Assembly: GCA_016788865.1 (NCBI GenBank) | Contig: JAEUSB010000007.1 | Coordinates: 17,973-81,972, forward strand | Length of the DNA stretch: 64,000 nt | Source: Leptospirales bacterium | GTDB taxonomy: Bacteria > Spirochaetota > Leptospiria > Leptospirales > Leptonemataceae | Reading direction: 5' to 3' | Part shown: piece after piece, positions 41,825 to 50,289 of the stretch | Numbering within the stretch: position 1 is the first letter of the stretch | Layout: every line of letters begins with the position of its first letter | The notes under the pieces: generated by a model | What the model saw: the letters and a program-made list of their open reading frames with translations, nothing else | Database searches by the model: none | What the model was told of the DNA's origin: nothing | Translations under genes and position numbers: made by a program

Positions 41825-43878
41825 GAAGACTCCTCGTAACGTCGGCACTTCCGTACGCTAACGGGCCTATCCACCTTGGACATCTTGTAGAAACAATTCA
41901 AACGGACATCTGGGTTCGCTTTCAGAAATACTCGGGAAACGAGGCCTACTACTTTTGTGCCGATGACACACACGGCACCCCGGTCATGATCGCTGCAAAA
42001 AAGGCCGGAAAGACTCCGGAGGAATTCGTTGCGGAAATTCAGCGAGAACATCTGCGAGATTTTCAAGGGTTCCAAATCCAGTTTGATAATTATTATTCAA
42101 CCAATTCCCCTGAAAACAAGGCCCTGTCAGAACAGATTTATGAGGCCGCCAAAAAGAAAGGGAACATAGATAGAAAGACAATCCGTCAGCTTTACAGTGA
42201 AGAGGATGGAATGTTTCTCCCGGATCGATTTGTCAAAGGGACCTGTCCAAAATGCAAATCCCCGGACCAATATGGCGATTCATGCGAGGTCTGCGGATCC
42301 ACGTATTCACCCACTGAATTGATCGATCCGCGTAGCGCCCTCAGCGGGGCTGTGCCCGTGCTAAAAGATAGCGAACATCTATTCTTCAAGCTGGGCGACT
42401 ATCAGACGTTCCTTGAGAAATGGCTGGCTAAAGGAGTTTCCACCGGAATCAAACGGAAACTGGATGAGTGGTTGAAGGACGGGTTGCGCGATTGGGACAT
42501 CAGCCGTGATGGTCCGTACTTTGGTTTTGCAATCCCCGGAGAGAAGGATAAGTACTTTTATGTCTGGCTCGATGCACCTGTTGGTTATATGGCATCGTCC
42601 AAGAATTTTTTTGATCGGACAAAGCGCGAATCATGGGACAGCTTCTGGAAGAAGCCTGGCAGTGAAATTCATCACTTTCTGGGCAAAGACATTGTTTACT
42701 TTCACACGCTATTCTGGCCTGCCCTTCTTGAGGCCGGTGGATTTCAAAAACCTGATCAGATCCATGTGCATGGTTTTCTGACCATCAACGGAGAGAAGAT
42801 GTCCAAGAGCCGTGGCACTCTGGTACGCGGTTCAACCTATTTGAAATTCCTGGAACCGGAGGCCCTGCGTTACTTCTATGCAAGTAAACTCGGTTCCGGT
42901 TTGGACGATCTCGATCTTTCGCGTGATGACTTCATCTCACGCTGGAACGCAGATGTTGTGGGAAATATTACAAACATCTTTTCACGTCTTTGCGGCGGAA
43001 TCGCACCAAAGCTAGATGGCAAGCTGGGAAAACTCTCAAAAGAAGGCAAAGCTCTGAAGAAGGCGGCGCTTGAGACCGCAGCAAAGACTGCCAAGTTTTT
43101 TGAAGCACTAGAGTACGCGAAGGCTATGCGCGAAATCGCAAGCCTTGCGGATTCAATCAATCGGCTAATCGCAGAAAAGGAACCCTGGAAACTAATCAAA
43201 ACAGATCCAGAACAGGCGCGCACAGTAGTCACAGATGCTCTATGTTCCGCTCGCATTCTTGCATCATTGCTCAAGCCTGTACTACCTTCGTTTGTTGCCG
43301 GAGTTGAAAACTTATTAAACCTGAAAGAAGAACTCACCCTCGCCAACCTGGACTACGAATTCCCATCAGGTCATACAATTCATCCCTATAGAAATCTTGC
43401 CGCTCGAATCGACGAAAAGGAGTTCGAAGCCATGCTCGAAGAAGAAAAGAAGCTATCCGGCACCATACAACCAGCGAAGACACCCGGACCCGGGGCCAGT
43501 CCATCGGGAAATGCAAAACCAGACGAAAAGAAGGCCGAAGCTAAGTCCAGCGGTATCATCACAATTGACGATCTGACCCGAGTTCACTTGCGGGCCGGAA
43601 AAATTCTCAAAGCGGAGCTCGTGGAAGGAGCCGACAAATTACTCCGCATCGAGCTCGATCTCGGCGAAGCCGAGCCCCGACAAGTATTCGCGGGGATTCG
43701 TGCCGCTTACCAACCTGAAGAACTAATCGGGCTAACCGTGGCCGCCGTGGCCAACCTTCAGCCGCGGAAGATGAAATTTGGAATATCAAGCGCAATGTTA
43801 CTTGCATCCGGCGAGGGGGCTGGCCTTTCTCTCTACGTCGCGCACAGGAGTGCAAAACCTGGCGACCTACTGAAGTAA
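41821..43878 (+). CDS. metG: Methionyl-tRNA synthetase
   Basis: A 685-residue class I synthetase. VTSALPYANGPIHLGHLVET contains the HIGH-type motif (HLGH), CPKCKSPDQYGDSCEVCG a four-Cys zinc knuckle, and GEKMSKSRGTL the KMSKS loop. After an acidic-basic linker the last 105 residues form an EMAP-II-like tRNA-binding domain (VHLRAGKILKAELVEGADKL, NLQPRKMKFGISSAML). TTG 41821 overlaps the rhodanese stop and starts right before the conserved domain; ATG 41770 in the same frame would add 17 residues. Coupling to a sulfurtransferase-like gene is unusual. Confidence 0.95.
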   Translation: MRRLLVTSALPYANGPIHLGHLVETIQTDIWVRFQKYSGNEAYYFCADDTHGTPVMIAAKKAGKTPEEFVAEIQREHLRDFQGFQIQFDNYYSTNSPENKALSEQIYEAAKKKGNIDRKTIRQLYSEEDGMFLPDRFVKGTCPKCKSPDQYGDSCEVCGSTYSPTELIDPRSALSGAVPVLKDSEHLFFKLGDYQTFLEKWLAKGVSTGIKRKLDEWLKDGLRDWDISRDGPYFGFAIPGEKDKYFYVWLDAPVGYMASSKNFFDRTKRESWDSFWKKPGSEIHHFLGKDIVYFHTLFWPALLEAGGFQKPDQIHVHGFLTINGEKMSKSRGTLVRGSTYLKFLEPEALRYFYASKLGSGLDDLDLSRDDFISRWNADVVGNITNIFSRLCGGIAPKLDGKLGKLSKEGKALKKAALETAAKTAKFFEALEYAKAMREIASLADSINRLIAEKEPWKLIKTDPEQARTVVTDALCSARILASLLKPVLPSFVAGVENLLNLKEELTLANLDYEFPSGHTIHPYRNLAARIDEKEFEAMLEEEKKLSGTIQPAKTPGPGASPSGNAKPDEKKAEAKSSGIITIDDLTRVHLRAGKILKAELVEGADKLLRIELDLGEAEPRQVFAGIRAAYQPEELIGLTVAAVANLQPRKMKFGISSAMLLASGEGAGLSLYVAHRSAKPGDLLK

Positions 43879-43879
43879 T

Positions 43880-46867
43880 TTGAACCATCGGACGTTAGCC
43901 GCCCTACTTTTCTTTTCCGTTACCCTGTTGCCTTCAGCGGGGTACGGCCAGCTCGTACCCGGTACCGGGGACTGGAGAACTCACAGGACGCAGCATTTTC
44001 TTATTCATTACCAAAACGCGCACAAGGCCATGGCGCTCCGAGTGGGTAGCCTTGCGGAACGCGTGCACACGAAACTGGAACCAAAGTACAAAAGTGGCGC
44101 TGACCAAACTCATATTGTAATCGTAATGAATTCGGATCTGGTGAATGCGTTTGCCACTCCGTACGGAATGGATCGGATCTACTTGTTCCTCGACAGTCCG
44201 GCCCCCGGGGAATTCGCCAGGTTCGACCTGTGGGTAGACATGCTTGTGACGCATGAATACACTCATATTCTAACGCTCCGCCCATACAATACGGCCCTGG
44301 GGATCACTCTGCGGATTGTCTTTGGTCTGCCCCCAAACCTCCTTGGACCTCCCGGTATGTCCGAAGGCTACGCCGTCTACGAGGAAAGCCAGAAGGGTCT
44401 GGGTCGCTTGCATGATCCGCTGACCAAAATGATTTTCCGAACTGCAGTTCTGGAAAATCAATTTCCAAACCCTGCGGAAATCATGATGGGCTCACATCGT
44501 TGGCCACATGGACAACTCTACTATCTGTATGGTGGTAGCCTGGTTGATTTCATGCATCGGGAGTTTCCGGAAGGTGCAGGACGTTTCTGGAATGTTGATA
44601 CACCACCACTCCTGCTCGACTCAAAACTCGTTGGAGCACGAATGCGCTCGTACAACTATCTGTACCGAGAGTTCAGGAAAGAGAAGTTCGACTTGATGAA
44701 CGCTGAGATCCAGAGGCTCAAGGAACTGGGCATCACTCCGTTTGATCGCCTAACGGCAGATGGTGAATACAAAGAGCATTTAACGCCGGGTATAACAGGG
44801 TTGTTGTATTTTGCAAGGCCTCGGGCTCGACCTCCTGGTTATTATCGTTATGTCAACCCTGGCGAAAAACCTGAATATCTGAAACGCGTTCTATCATCAG
44901 CCGGGATCAGCGAAACGGCAGACGTTTCCGTCTCCAGTGAGGACTATTATTTTCTTCCCGGTTACGGAATCCGTCAGGAACTCTACGATACCCGCCGGAC
45001 CCGATTCTTGCGTCGCTTAATGCCCGGTGTAAGTGTGATGGATCCGGCGTTGTCGCCTGACGGCAAAACCTTGTACTACATCGAGAAGAATACGAAAGAA
45101 CGCACAGTAAAACGCATAGCGTACGCGGATGGAGTTGAGGGTAGCGCGACTACGATTTATTCGGTGCCGTTCACCGGGATCCTGCGCTTCACGACTGTTT
45201 CTCCCGATCAGAGATATCTGACGTTTGTCGCAAGAAAAGGGGAAACAGGGCGTGGAGGACTGGTGCTCTGCGATTTATCCGTGGCACAAGAAAACTCATG
45301 CCGCACAATCGCCGCCGGCCAGGGGAGCATAGTCCGCCCAAGATTCTCACCGGACTCCAAAACGATCTACTTCAGCTCCGATGCTGACGGGATCTATAAT
45401 GTGTACTCTATCCAGGTTGAAACCGGGCTAGTGCAGCAACGAACGCGGACGCTTACGGGTCTATTTGATCCCGTGCCAGAAGGCGAGACTCTGTATGCAC
45501 TTGGTTATTTTGCCAACGGGTTTGATATTGTTCGCATGCGTAACGCGGACCTGTTGGCGGAGAACTCTGATTTGTTCAAACCTCGCGCGGAGGAGACGAA
45601 TTCATTCTTTGAAGAAGAAAATCCCATCCCGGCGGGCGAAAAGCCAGCTCCAGTTGAAAATCCGGTTTCAACTGGAGAAGATCCGTCGTATTCAGGCGTT
45701 CTCTCTATCCGGCCCTACTTCCTCGGATTGCTTGGTCCTGTCTCGGCGCTTAACCTTGGCTTTGGCGCGGTAGATCCACTTGGACGTCACGAACTTGTTG
45801 CAGCCGTTGCACCCGGAACACCGGATCCGCACGCCGTAGCAGTGTATGACTATTCCCGGTTCATCATAAATCTCACGCTTTTCTACAGCACCAACTACTG
45901 GAAGCGTGACCGCGCTCCAGGATGCCTGCTACCGGAATCTCCGGCGCGATTCCTTTGCGATGACAAATACTCCTTCACCGAAGAAGGCGCCGGTTACTTC
46001 CGATTCACCAGCCAGGGCAGATTTTTCTCCTATCAGGTGCTACCGGGCTACGTGACATACAAGATTCGCAATGCGCGCAGAATTCGAATCACCGAATACG
46101 ATGCACGCGATTTGAATCTTTCTGGTCCGTCACTGGTACTCATTGCGGGCGGGACGGACTATTATTCCGAATCCATTTCCCCGGAAAATGGCTGGCGACT
46201 CATTCTACAGAGTGAATACTTCACCAGAGACACGAGCAAACGAGAGCTAGACCCGAGGGCGCACACGCCGATTGAATACGGTCAGGCTGAAGGTGGCCTG
46301 GCTCTGTATTTGCCGAGTTTTTGGGATCATCACGTAAACTACCTCAGTGCATACGGCTATTCGACGTATGGACCTGACAGGGAAATTCAAAACGTGCGTT
46401 TGAGCAGATTCCAGCGAGGAATCGCGTACAGCAGGTCGCCGGTGGGTCCGGCCGCAGCACTCTTCACCTACGAATACAGGCTTCCATTGGTGTGGCTGTC
46501 GCGGCCCATTGGAGGTTCACCTGAACTTAATGTTCGGGGACTTGGCATGGGTGTCTTTGCAGAAACCGGAACGTCATTCAATAGGGTTATGTACCGGGAT
46601 CAATTCCAAAGCAGTGTAGGTGTTTCATTTCTACTGAATGTGAACGTCCTTTACCTTCCGCTGGCTCCAATTCGATTCAGCATTTCGCGCGGTCTGGGTA
46701 AAACCGGTGAGACGCAATTCGCAATCATTTGGTCAACAGGATTCGGCAGTCAAATTGATGCGCGAAATTCTGATACAGTAACCAGGCCATGGCATCGTTC
46801 AATGCCGCATGCGCGTGAACAACCGGGTTACTTTAGAAATCCCGAGGCCGGTGGCGTACTCGAATAG
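43880..46867 (+). CDS. Large exported protein: metallopeptidase-like domain, propeller, and outer-membrane barrel
   Basis: A 995-residue protein starting at TTG 43880, right after metG. It has a signal peptide (residues 1-23, ending AGYGQ). VTHEYTHILTLRP (near 125) and MSEGYAVYEE (near 161) give a gluzincin HExxH...E arrangement. Residues about 340-560 contain TolB/PD40-like repeats (DPALSPDGKTLYYIE, TTVSPDQRYLTFVARK, PRFSPDSKTIYFSSDADGIY). From about 620, alternating aromatic strands such as YFRFTSQGRFFSYQVLPGYV and RGIAYSRSPVGPAAALFTYE look like an outer-membrane beta-barrel. The likely location is the cell surface with the protease domain in the periplasm or outside. The cleavage target is unknown. 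Confidence 0.88.
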   Translation: MNHRTLAALLFFSVTLLPSAGYGQLVPGTGDWRTHRTQHFLIHYQNAHKAMALRVGSLAERVHTKLEPKYKSGADQTHIVIVMNSDLVNAFATPYGMDRIYLFLDSPAPGEFARFDLWVDMLVTHEYTHILTLRPYNTALGITLRIVFGLPPNLLGPPGMSEGYAVYEESQKGLGRLHDPLTKMIFRTAVLENQFPNPAEIMMGSHRWPHGQLYYLYGGSLVDFMHREFPEGAGRFWNVDTPPLLLDSKLVGARMRSYNYLYREFRKEKFDLMNAEIQRLKELGITPFDRLTADGEYKEHLTPGITGLLYFARPRARPPGYYRYVNPGEKPEYLKRVLSSAGISETADVSVSSEDYYFLPGYGIRQELYDTRRTRFLRRLMPGVSVMDPALSPDGKTLYYIEKNTKERTVKRIAYADGVEGSATTIYSVPFTGILRFTTVSPDQRYLTFVARKGETGRGGLVLCDLSVAQENSCRTIAAGQGSIVRPRFSPDSKTIYFSSDADGIYNVYSIQVETGLVQQRTRTLTGLFDPVPEGETLYALGYFANGFDIVRMRNADLLAENSDLFKPRAEETNSFFEEENPIPAGEKPAPVENPVSTGEDPSYSGVLSIRPYFLGLLGPVSALNLGFGAVDPLGRHELVAAVAPGTPDPHAVAVYDYSRFIINLTLFYSTNYWKRDRAPGCLLPESPARFLCDDKYSFTEEGAGYFRFTSQGRFFSYQVLPGYVTYKIRNARRIRITEYDARDLNLSGPSLVLIAGGTDYYSESISPENGWRLILQSEYFTRDTSKRELDPRAHTPIEYGQAEGGLALYLPSFWDHHVNYLSAYGYSTYGPDREIQNVRLSRFQRGIAYSRSPVGPAAALFTYEYRLPLVWLSRPIGGSPELNVRGLGMGVFAETGTSFNRVMYRDQFQSSVGVSFLLNVNVLYLPLAPIRFSISRGLGKTGETQFAIIWSTGFGSQIDARNSDTVTRPWHRSMPHAREQPGYFRNPEAGGVLE

Positions 46868-46875
46868 TGTCCTAT

Positions 46876-47970
46876 CTAGTATGGAATCAAAAAGCGTTTA
46901 ACGTTTTCGAAGACGCGTTCTGGAGAGATTGTGTCAACGCATGACAAATGCGCACACGCGGGACAGTTCTCGACACATTCTTCCACTTGCGGAAGCAAAT
47001 GCTTGTCCATGGAATCAGCAATCTTTTGAAAGAATGGAAGGACACCGGACTCCGCCATACGACTTGTAGTCTCTCCGTTGCGCCTTAGCTCGGGTCTACC
47101 CTGGTACCGGTTGGATTGCATGTCGTGTAGAGTGATGATTGGTTTCTCAAGCAGCCCGGCGAGAATGCTTTCCGGCCCGGCTGGAGCGACCACAAGCGAA
47201 CTCTTTCGCATGAGGTCTGCGAGAGCCGCAAATCCCGACACGTCCACAAACTGAATTTCCGGCGCATTCTTTCTAAGATACTGAATCTCGCCTGCAAACT
47301 CCCGGGAGTTATCCTTTTCAGCGCTAAGCTCAAGTCTGAATGTGCGCTGAAATTTCTTCATAGGTAGCGGAACAATTGTGCGAATCCCAATCTGCGAAAG
47401 AAGTCGCGAAAGCCGCGCCGCATGGCCCACAGGCCAGGATCCGGAAACGTTATGTTCACCAAAAAGGCTGAGGTAGACCGCTTGCTCGCTCTGAATGGAT
47501 TTGGAATTGAACTTGATCCCTACCACTCCCGGAAGGAGATCCAGGCCCCCGCGCTTCAGAGCCGCCACGTCTCTGGTATTGTGAACGTCAAAGAACCTGA
47601 GGAACCTGCCGAGCCTGCTGCCACCCGCCAGACGAATTGAACCCGAAAAGAGCAGCTTGAGTTGAGTACGCATATCGGGCGCGGGAACATAGACAATATC
47701 AGCAGCAATGCGACGAATCGATTTAACCAGGTCTCCAGCCAGCGGAATCACCTCATCAAATACGCCAGCCTCTGTGGCAAAGTTGGCACACGACGGATCG
47801 ACCAGCAGAATTGCATGAAGGCCAGGATGACGGTCGCGCATGATGCGTGCGGTGTACACACATTCAAGAAATGCCGCAAGTTCCGAGCGATCCGCCGCTA
47901 CGGCCAGAAAACGCTTTAGGCCCCGTGAGGAAATTTCAACAGGCGGTTTTGTTTCCTGAGTGGTTTGCAT
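46876..47970 (-). CDS. GT9-family glycosyltransferase (heptosyltransferase-like)
   Basis: A 364-residue cytoplasmic glycosyltransferase of the ADP-heptose:LPS heptosyltransferase type. The second Rossmann half has the hallmark SSLVVAPAGPESILAGLLEK followed by PIITLHD. The C-terminal Cys cluster (ECVENCPACAHLSC) followed by ISPERVFENVK is usual for GT9 proteins. The N-terminal half is less conserved: the usual Gly-rich loop is replaced by VAADRSELAAFLECVYTARI. It probably adds a sugar to lipopolysaccharide core. It converges with the large protease-barrel gene, 8 bases apart. Confidence 0.86.
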   Translation of the reverse strand: MQTTQETKPPVEISSRGLKRFLAVAADRSELAAFLECVYTARIMRDRHPGLHAILLVDPSCANFATEAGVFDEVIPLAGDLVKSIRRIAADIVYVPAPDMRTQLKLLFSGSIRLAGGSRLGRFLRFFDVHNTRDVAALKRGGLDLLPGVVGIKFNSKSIQSEQAVYLSLFGEHNVSGSWPVGHAARLSRLLSQIGIRTIVPLPMKKFQRTFRLELSAEKDNSREFAGEIQYLRKNAPEIQFVDVSGFAALADLMRKSSLVVAPAGPESILAGLLEKPIITLHDMQSNRYQGRPELRRNGETTSRMAESGVLPFFQKIADSMDKHLLPQVEECVENCPACAHLSCVDTISPERVFENVKRFLIPY

Positions 47971-48063
47971 TACAAATTAAATGGGTTGTGTAAGTGGATA
48001 TTCCACTGTCCACATTCTTTTTTTCGGTAAGATTTCACGATTCCTACGGAATTCCCTGCGAAA

Positions 48064-48729
48064 TCAATTCCCCACGATTACAACGGGCGGACCCGGCGGA
48101 ATTTGCAAATTTTTCACATTCTGCACGCTGGACTGAATGAATACCTCTTCAGGCTCAGTTAAATTCACGCAAATGAACACTTTCTTCGCTGGCTGGAAGT
48201 TGTTATGGATATCACCAAGCAACTTGCCCAGCCGGTACGGGGTTTCATAAAAAACTACGAACCCAGGCATTTTGTCCATTTTCTTGAAAAAAGGCCCACG
48301 TTCCTCGGTCTTTCTGGGCGGGAATCCCGCGAAATAGAACGGCCCCCCTAGCCCCGCCCTTACTATCGCGGTCACGAGGGCGTTGGCCCCAGGCAGGACC
48401 TCAATCGAAATTCCCGCTGCTTCACAAAGACGCATAACGTCGAGACCGGGATCGCAAAACACTGGCATACCGGCGTCGGAACACAGAACAGCTGAACGAG
48501 CGGCCTTGATTTCAGGAATCAATTCCGACAGCTCCTGCTCCGTAGTGTGCTCGTTTACAATTCGGATTTTTTCACGTGGAAAGGGAATCTCCCACTTCTT
48601 AAAGAGTCTGGAAGCCACGCCCGTATCTTCCACACAAACAATGTCCGCCTCGCGGATGGCGCGCAAGACCCGCAGAGTAACGTCTTCGGGATTTCCAATT
48701 GGCATCCCCGCAAGCCTGAGGACTGCCAT
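48064..48729 (-). CDS. rsmI: 16S rRNA (cytidine1402-2'-O)-methyltransferase
   Basis: A 221-residue tetrapyrrole-methylase-fold enzyme that methylates the 2'-O of C1402 in 16S rRNA. MPIGNPEDVTLRVLRAIREA is the first conserved block, EDTGVASRLFKKW, NEHTTEQEL, SDAGMPVFCDPG and EVLPGANALVTAIVRAG follow, and FYETPYRLGKLL is the late block. It lacks the C-terminal extension of longer RsmI proteins. ATG 48729 overlaps the stop of the DoxX gene by one base; the frame runs further upstream but without homology. Confidence 0.9.
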   Translation of the reverse strand: MAVLRLAGMPIGNPEDVTLRVLRAIREADIVCVEDTGVASRLFKKWEIPFPREKIRIVNEHTTEQELSELIPEIKAARSAVLCSDAGMPVFCDPGLDVMRLCEAAGISIEVLPGANALVTAIVRAGLGGPFYFAGFPPRKTEERGPFFKKMDKMPGFVVFYETPYRLGKLLGDIHNNFQPAKKVFICVNLTEPEEVFIQSSVQNVKNLQIPPGPPVVIVGN

Positions 48730-49160
48730 CAATCCCAGTCGCGAACGCGAACGCGGACCCTGCCGGCTCCAAGGAAAGAGACGGCCAGACAAACGATTCC
48801 AAGGAGGAATGGAAACTCAAAGTAGGATTGTTGGTCGCTTGAATTCAAGTTGAACATCAGGAAGAATTGACGACCCTGCATCAGCATCGCGATCAGTAAG
48901 TACATTACCCCTGCAAAGAAGCCTGCAGTTCGCGCGCGAATCCCGGTGACCATTGCCAATCCGCCTACAACTTCTGTGAAGATCACAGCGAATGCCAGAA
49001 GCCAGTGGAATGGCCGGGGAGCCCAGGGCAACGTTGAAACAAAATCCGCAAAACCGGCAATGTTCAAGAGTTTGGGGAAACCATGGGCAAACAGAATGGC
49101 CCCCGCAGTTACCCGTAAGATGGTAGCTGCGAAGGGTTCATACTGGCTCAGAAAACGCAT
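48729..49160 (-). CDS. DoxX family membrane protein
   Basis: A 143-residue four-helix membrane protein. FAATILRVTAGAILFAHGFP, a Lys-Leu turn, FHWLLAFAVIFTEVVGGLAM and GIRARTAGFFAGVMYLLIAM match the DoxX family, associated with quinone-linked redox reactions and oxidative stress. It ends with RVRVRVRDWD. It shares a transcript with rsmI (overlapping by one base). The rhodanese gene 31 bases upstream reads the same way and may belong to the operon, which would fit a redox theme. Confidence 0.88.
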   Translation of the reverse strand: MRFLSQYEPFAATILRVTAGAILFAHGFPKLLNIAGFADFVSTLPWAPRPFHWLLAFAVIFTEVVGGLAMVTGIRARTAGFFAGVMYLLIAMLMQGRQFFLMFNLNSSDQQSYFEFPFLLGIVCLAVSFLGAGRVRVRVRDWD

Positions 49161-49191
49161 ATTACGAAAACGTATCTGGGCGAATCAGGAA

Positions 49192-49734
49192 TCAATAGCG
49201 GGGCAGAGTCTGATCGATCTCAACGGCCCAACGGTCAATGCCGCCTTTCAGGCTTTTCACGTTTGGGAGGCCATGCCCTTTGAAGTAGGAAGCGGCTTCC
49301 ATTGAACGCATACCGGAATGGCAATAGAATGCAATTCTGGTGTCTTTGGGCCATTTTTCGAGAATGTCATACGCCATCTCGCGCGTGATCAACTCAGACC
49401 CTGGCAGGGCCACAATCTCCGCTTCCATTTCATCGCGCACATCGATTAGTTTCCAGGGAATTCCCTGATCCAATTCGGCTTTGAGAACAGAAGGTTCAAT
49501 CTGCATTTCTTCGTCGACACGAGCACTTTCGTAGATGTAGCTGATTGCCCCGTCTACTTCACCCGGGCGATTGTGTTTAATGAATACTTCGCGTAGTGTG
49601 TCCGTGGGATTAAAACCGCAGCTGGAACATCCGCCAATGTGGTATTTCTGAAACAGGGCGCGTTTAGCTCCTGGATACGCCTGCATAATGTCCTGCATTT
49701 GCATGCTATCTGTGATTTGCTTCTCAGCGATCAT
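49192..49734 (-). CDS. Rhodanese with N-terminal Cys-motif domain
   Basis: A 180-residue protein. The first 75 residues resemble DUF1858/ScdA-like domains, with YPGAKRALFQKYHIGGCSSC at the core; such Cys pairs bind iron or act in redox. Residues about 80-180 are a single rhodanese domain (WKLIDVRDEMEAEI, RIAFYCHSGMRSMEAA, KSLKGGIDRWAVEI), with the catalytic Cys in FYCHSGMRS. It should carry persulfide sulfur, perhaps to or from a partner docked by the N-terminal part. It starts 66 bases from the divergent lipoprotein gene. Confidence 0.88.
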   Translation of the reverse strand: MIAEKQITDSMQMQDIMQAYPGAKRALFQKYHIGGCSSCGFNPTDTLREVFIKHNRPGEVDGAISYIYESARVDEEMQIEPSVLKAELDQGIPWKLIDVRDEMEAEIVALPGSELITREMAYDILEKWPKDTRIAFYCHSGMRSMEAASYFKGHGLPNVKSLKGGIDRWAVEIDQTLPRY

Positions 49735-49800
49735 CGCTTGTCCTCGCCAAATTTAGATTTACGGTACAGGGCTACCGTTTTACTTACATCGTCAAGTATA

Positions 49801-50289
49801 ATGAAGAAAGTAGCCATCGTCCTCATTTTGTGTAGTAGTGGCTGCATTTCGCAGCTTTTTGAGACTCCCAAACCCCGCGTTGTTCTGGCCTGGCAGGAGA
49901 AGGTCAGCCATTGTGCCGTGTTCATCAAAGACATGGATTTGCCAGTCTCAATTGAACGCGAAGGCCCACTGCCCTATTCTGCCAATTCCAGCGCTGCCGT
50001 CTGGATTGGAAAAAACTTCCCACCCGATCAGGTCGGTGAGGTAGTCGACATCGGTCGAACCTACTACAAGGAGCTCCGTTATGTTGCAATGTCGGACTAT
50101 GGCATTGAAGATCCCCCAAGACAGGTTCACTATGACGTTGTTCTGGGTGGTTCTACTGAGACGGCCATGAAGCTCGGCCTCAAAGCCTGGAACGACCAGG
50201 ACTTTAAGAAACTGAAGACAGTCCGAACTCGCGAGGAACTCGAAGCGCTGGTACGTAGTAAGTACGGTGAAAAACGTCCCATGCCATGA
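49801..50289 (+). CDS. Small putative lipoprotein
   Basis: A 162-residue protein starting at ATG 49801 with a signal peptide ending VLILCSSGC, where Cys 15 fits the lipobox. The mature part contains AVFIKDMDLPVSIEREGPLP and a helical C-terminus (KLKTVRTREELEALVRSKYG). No family recognised. The frame is open upstream to 49639 inside the rhodanese gene on the other strand, which I reject. Its stop overlaps the start of the EAL gene (ATGA), so the two proteins are coupled. Confidence 0.78.
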   Translation: MKKVAIVLILCSSGCISQLFETPKPRVVLAWQEKVSHCAVFIKDMDLPVSIEREGPLPYSANSSAAVWIGKNFPPDQVGEVVDIGRTYYKELRYVAMSDYGIEDPPRQVHYDVVLGGSTETAMKLGLKAWNDQDFKKLKTVRTREELEALVRSKYGEKRPMP

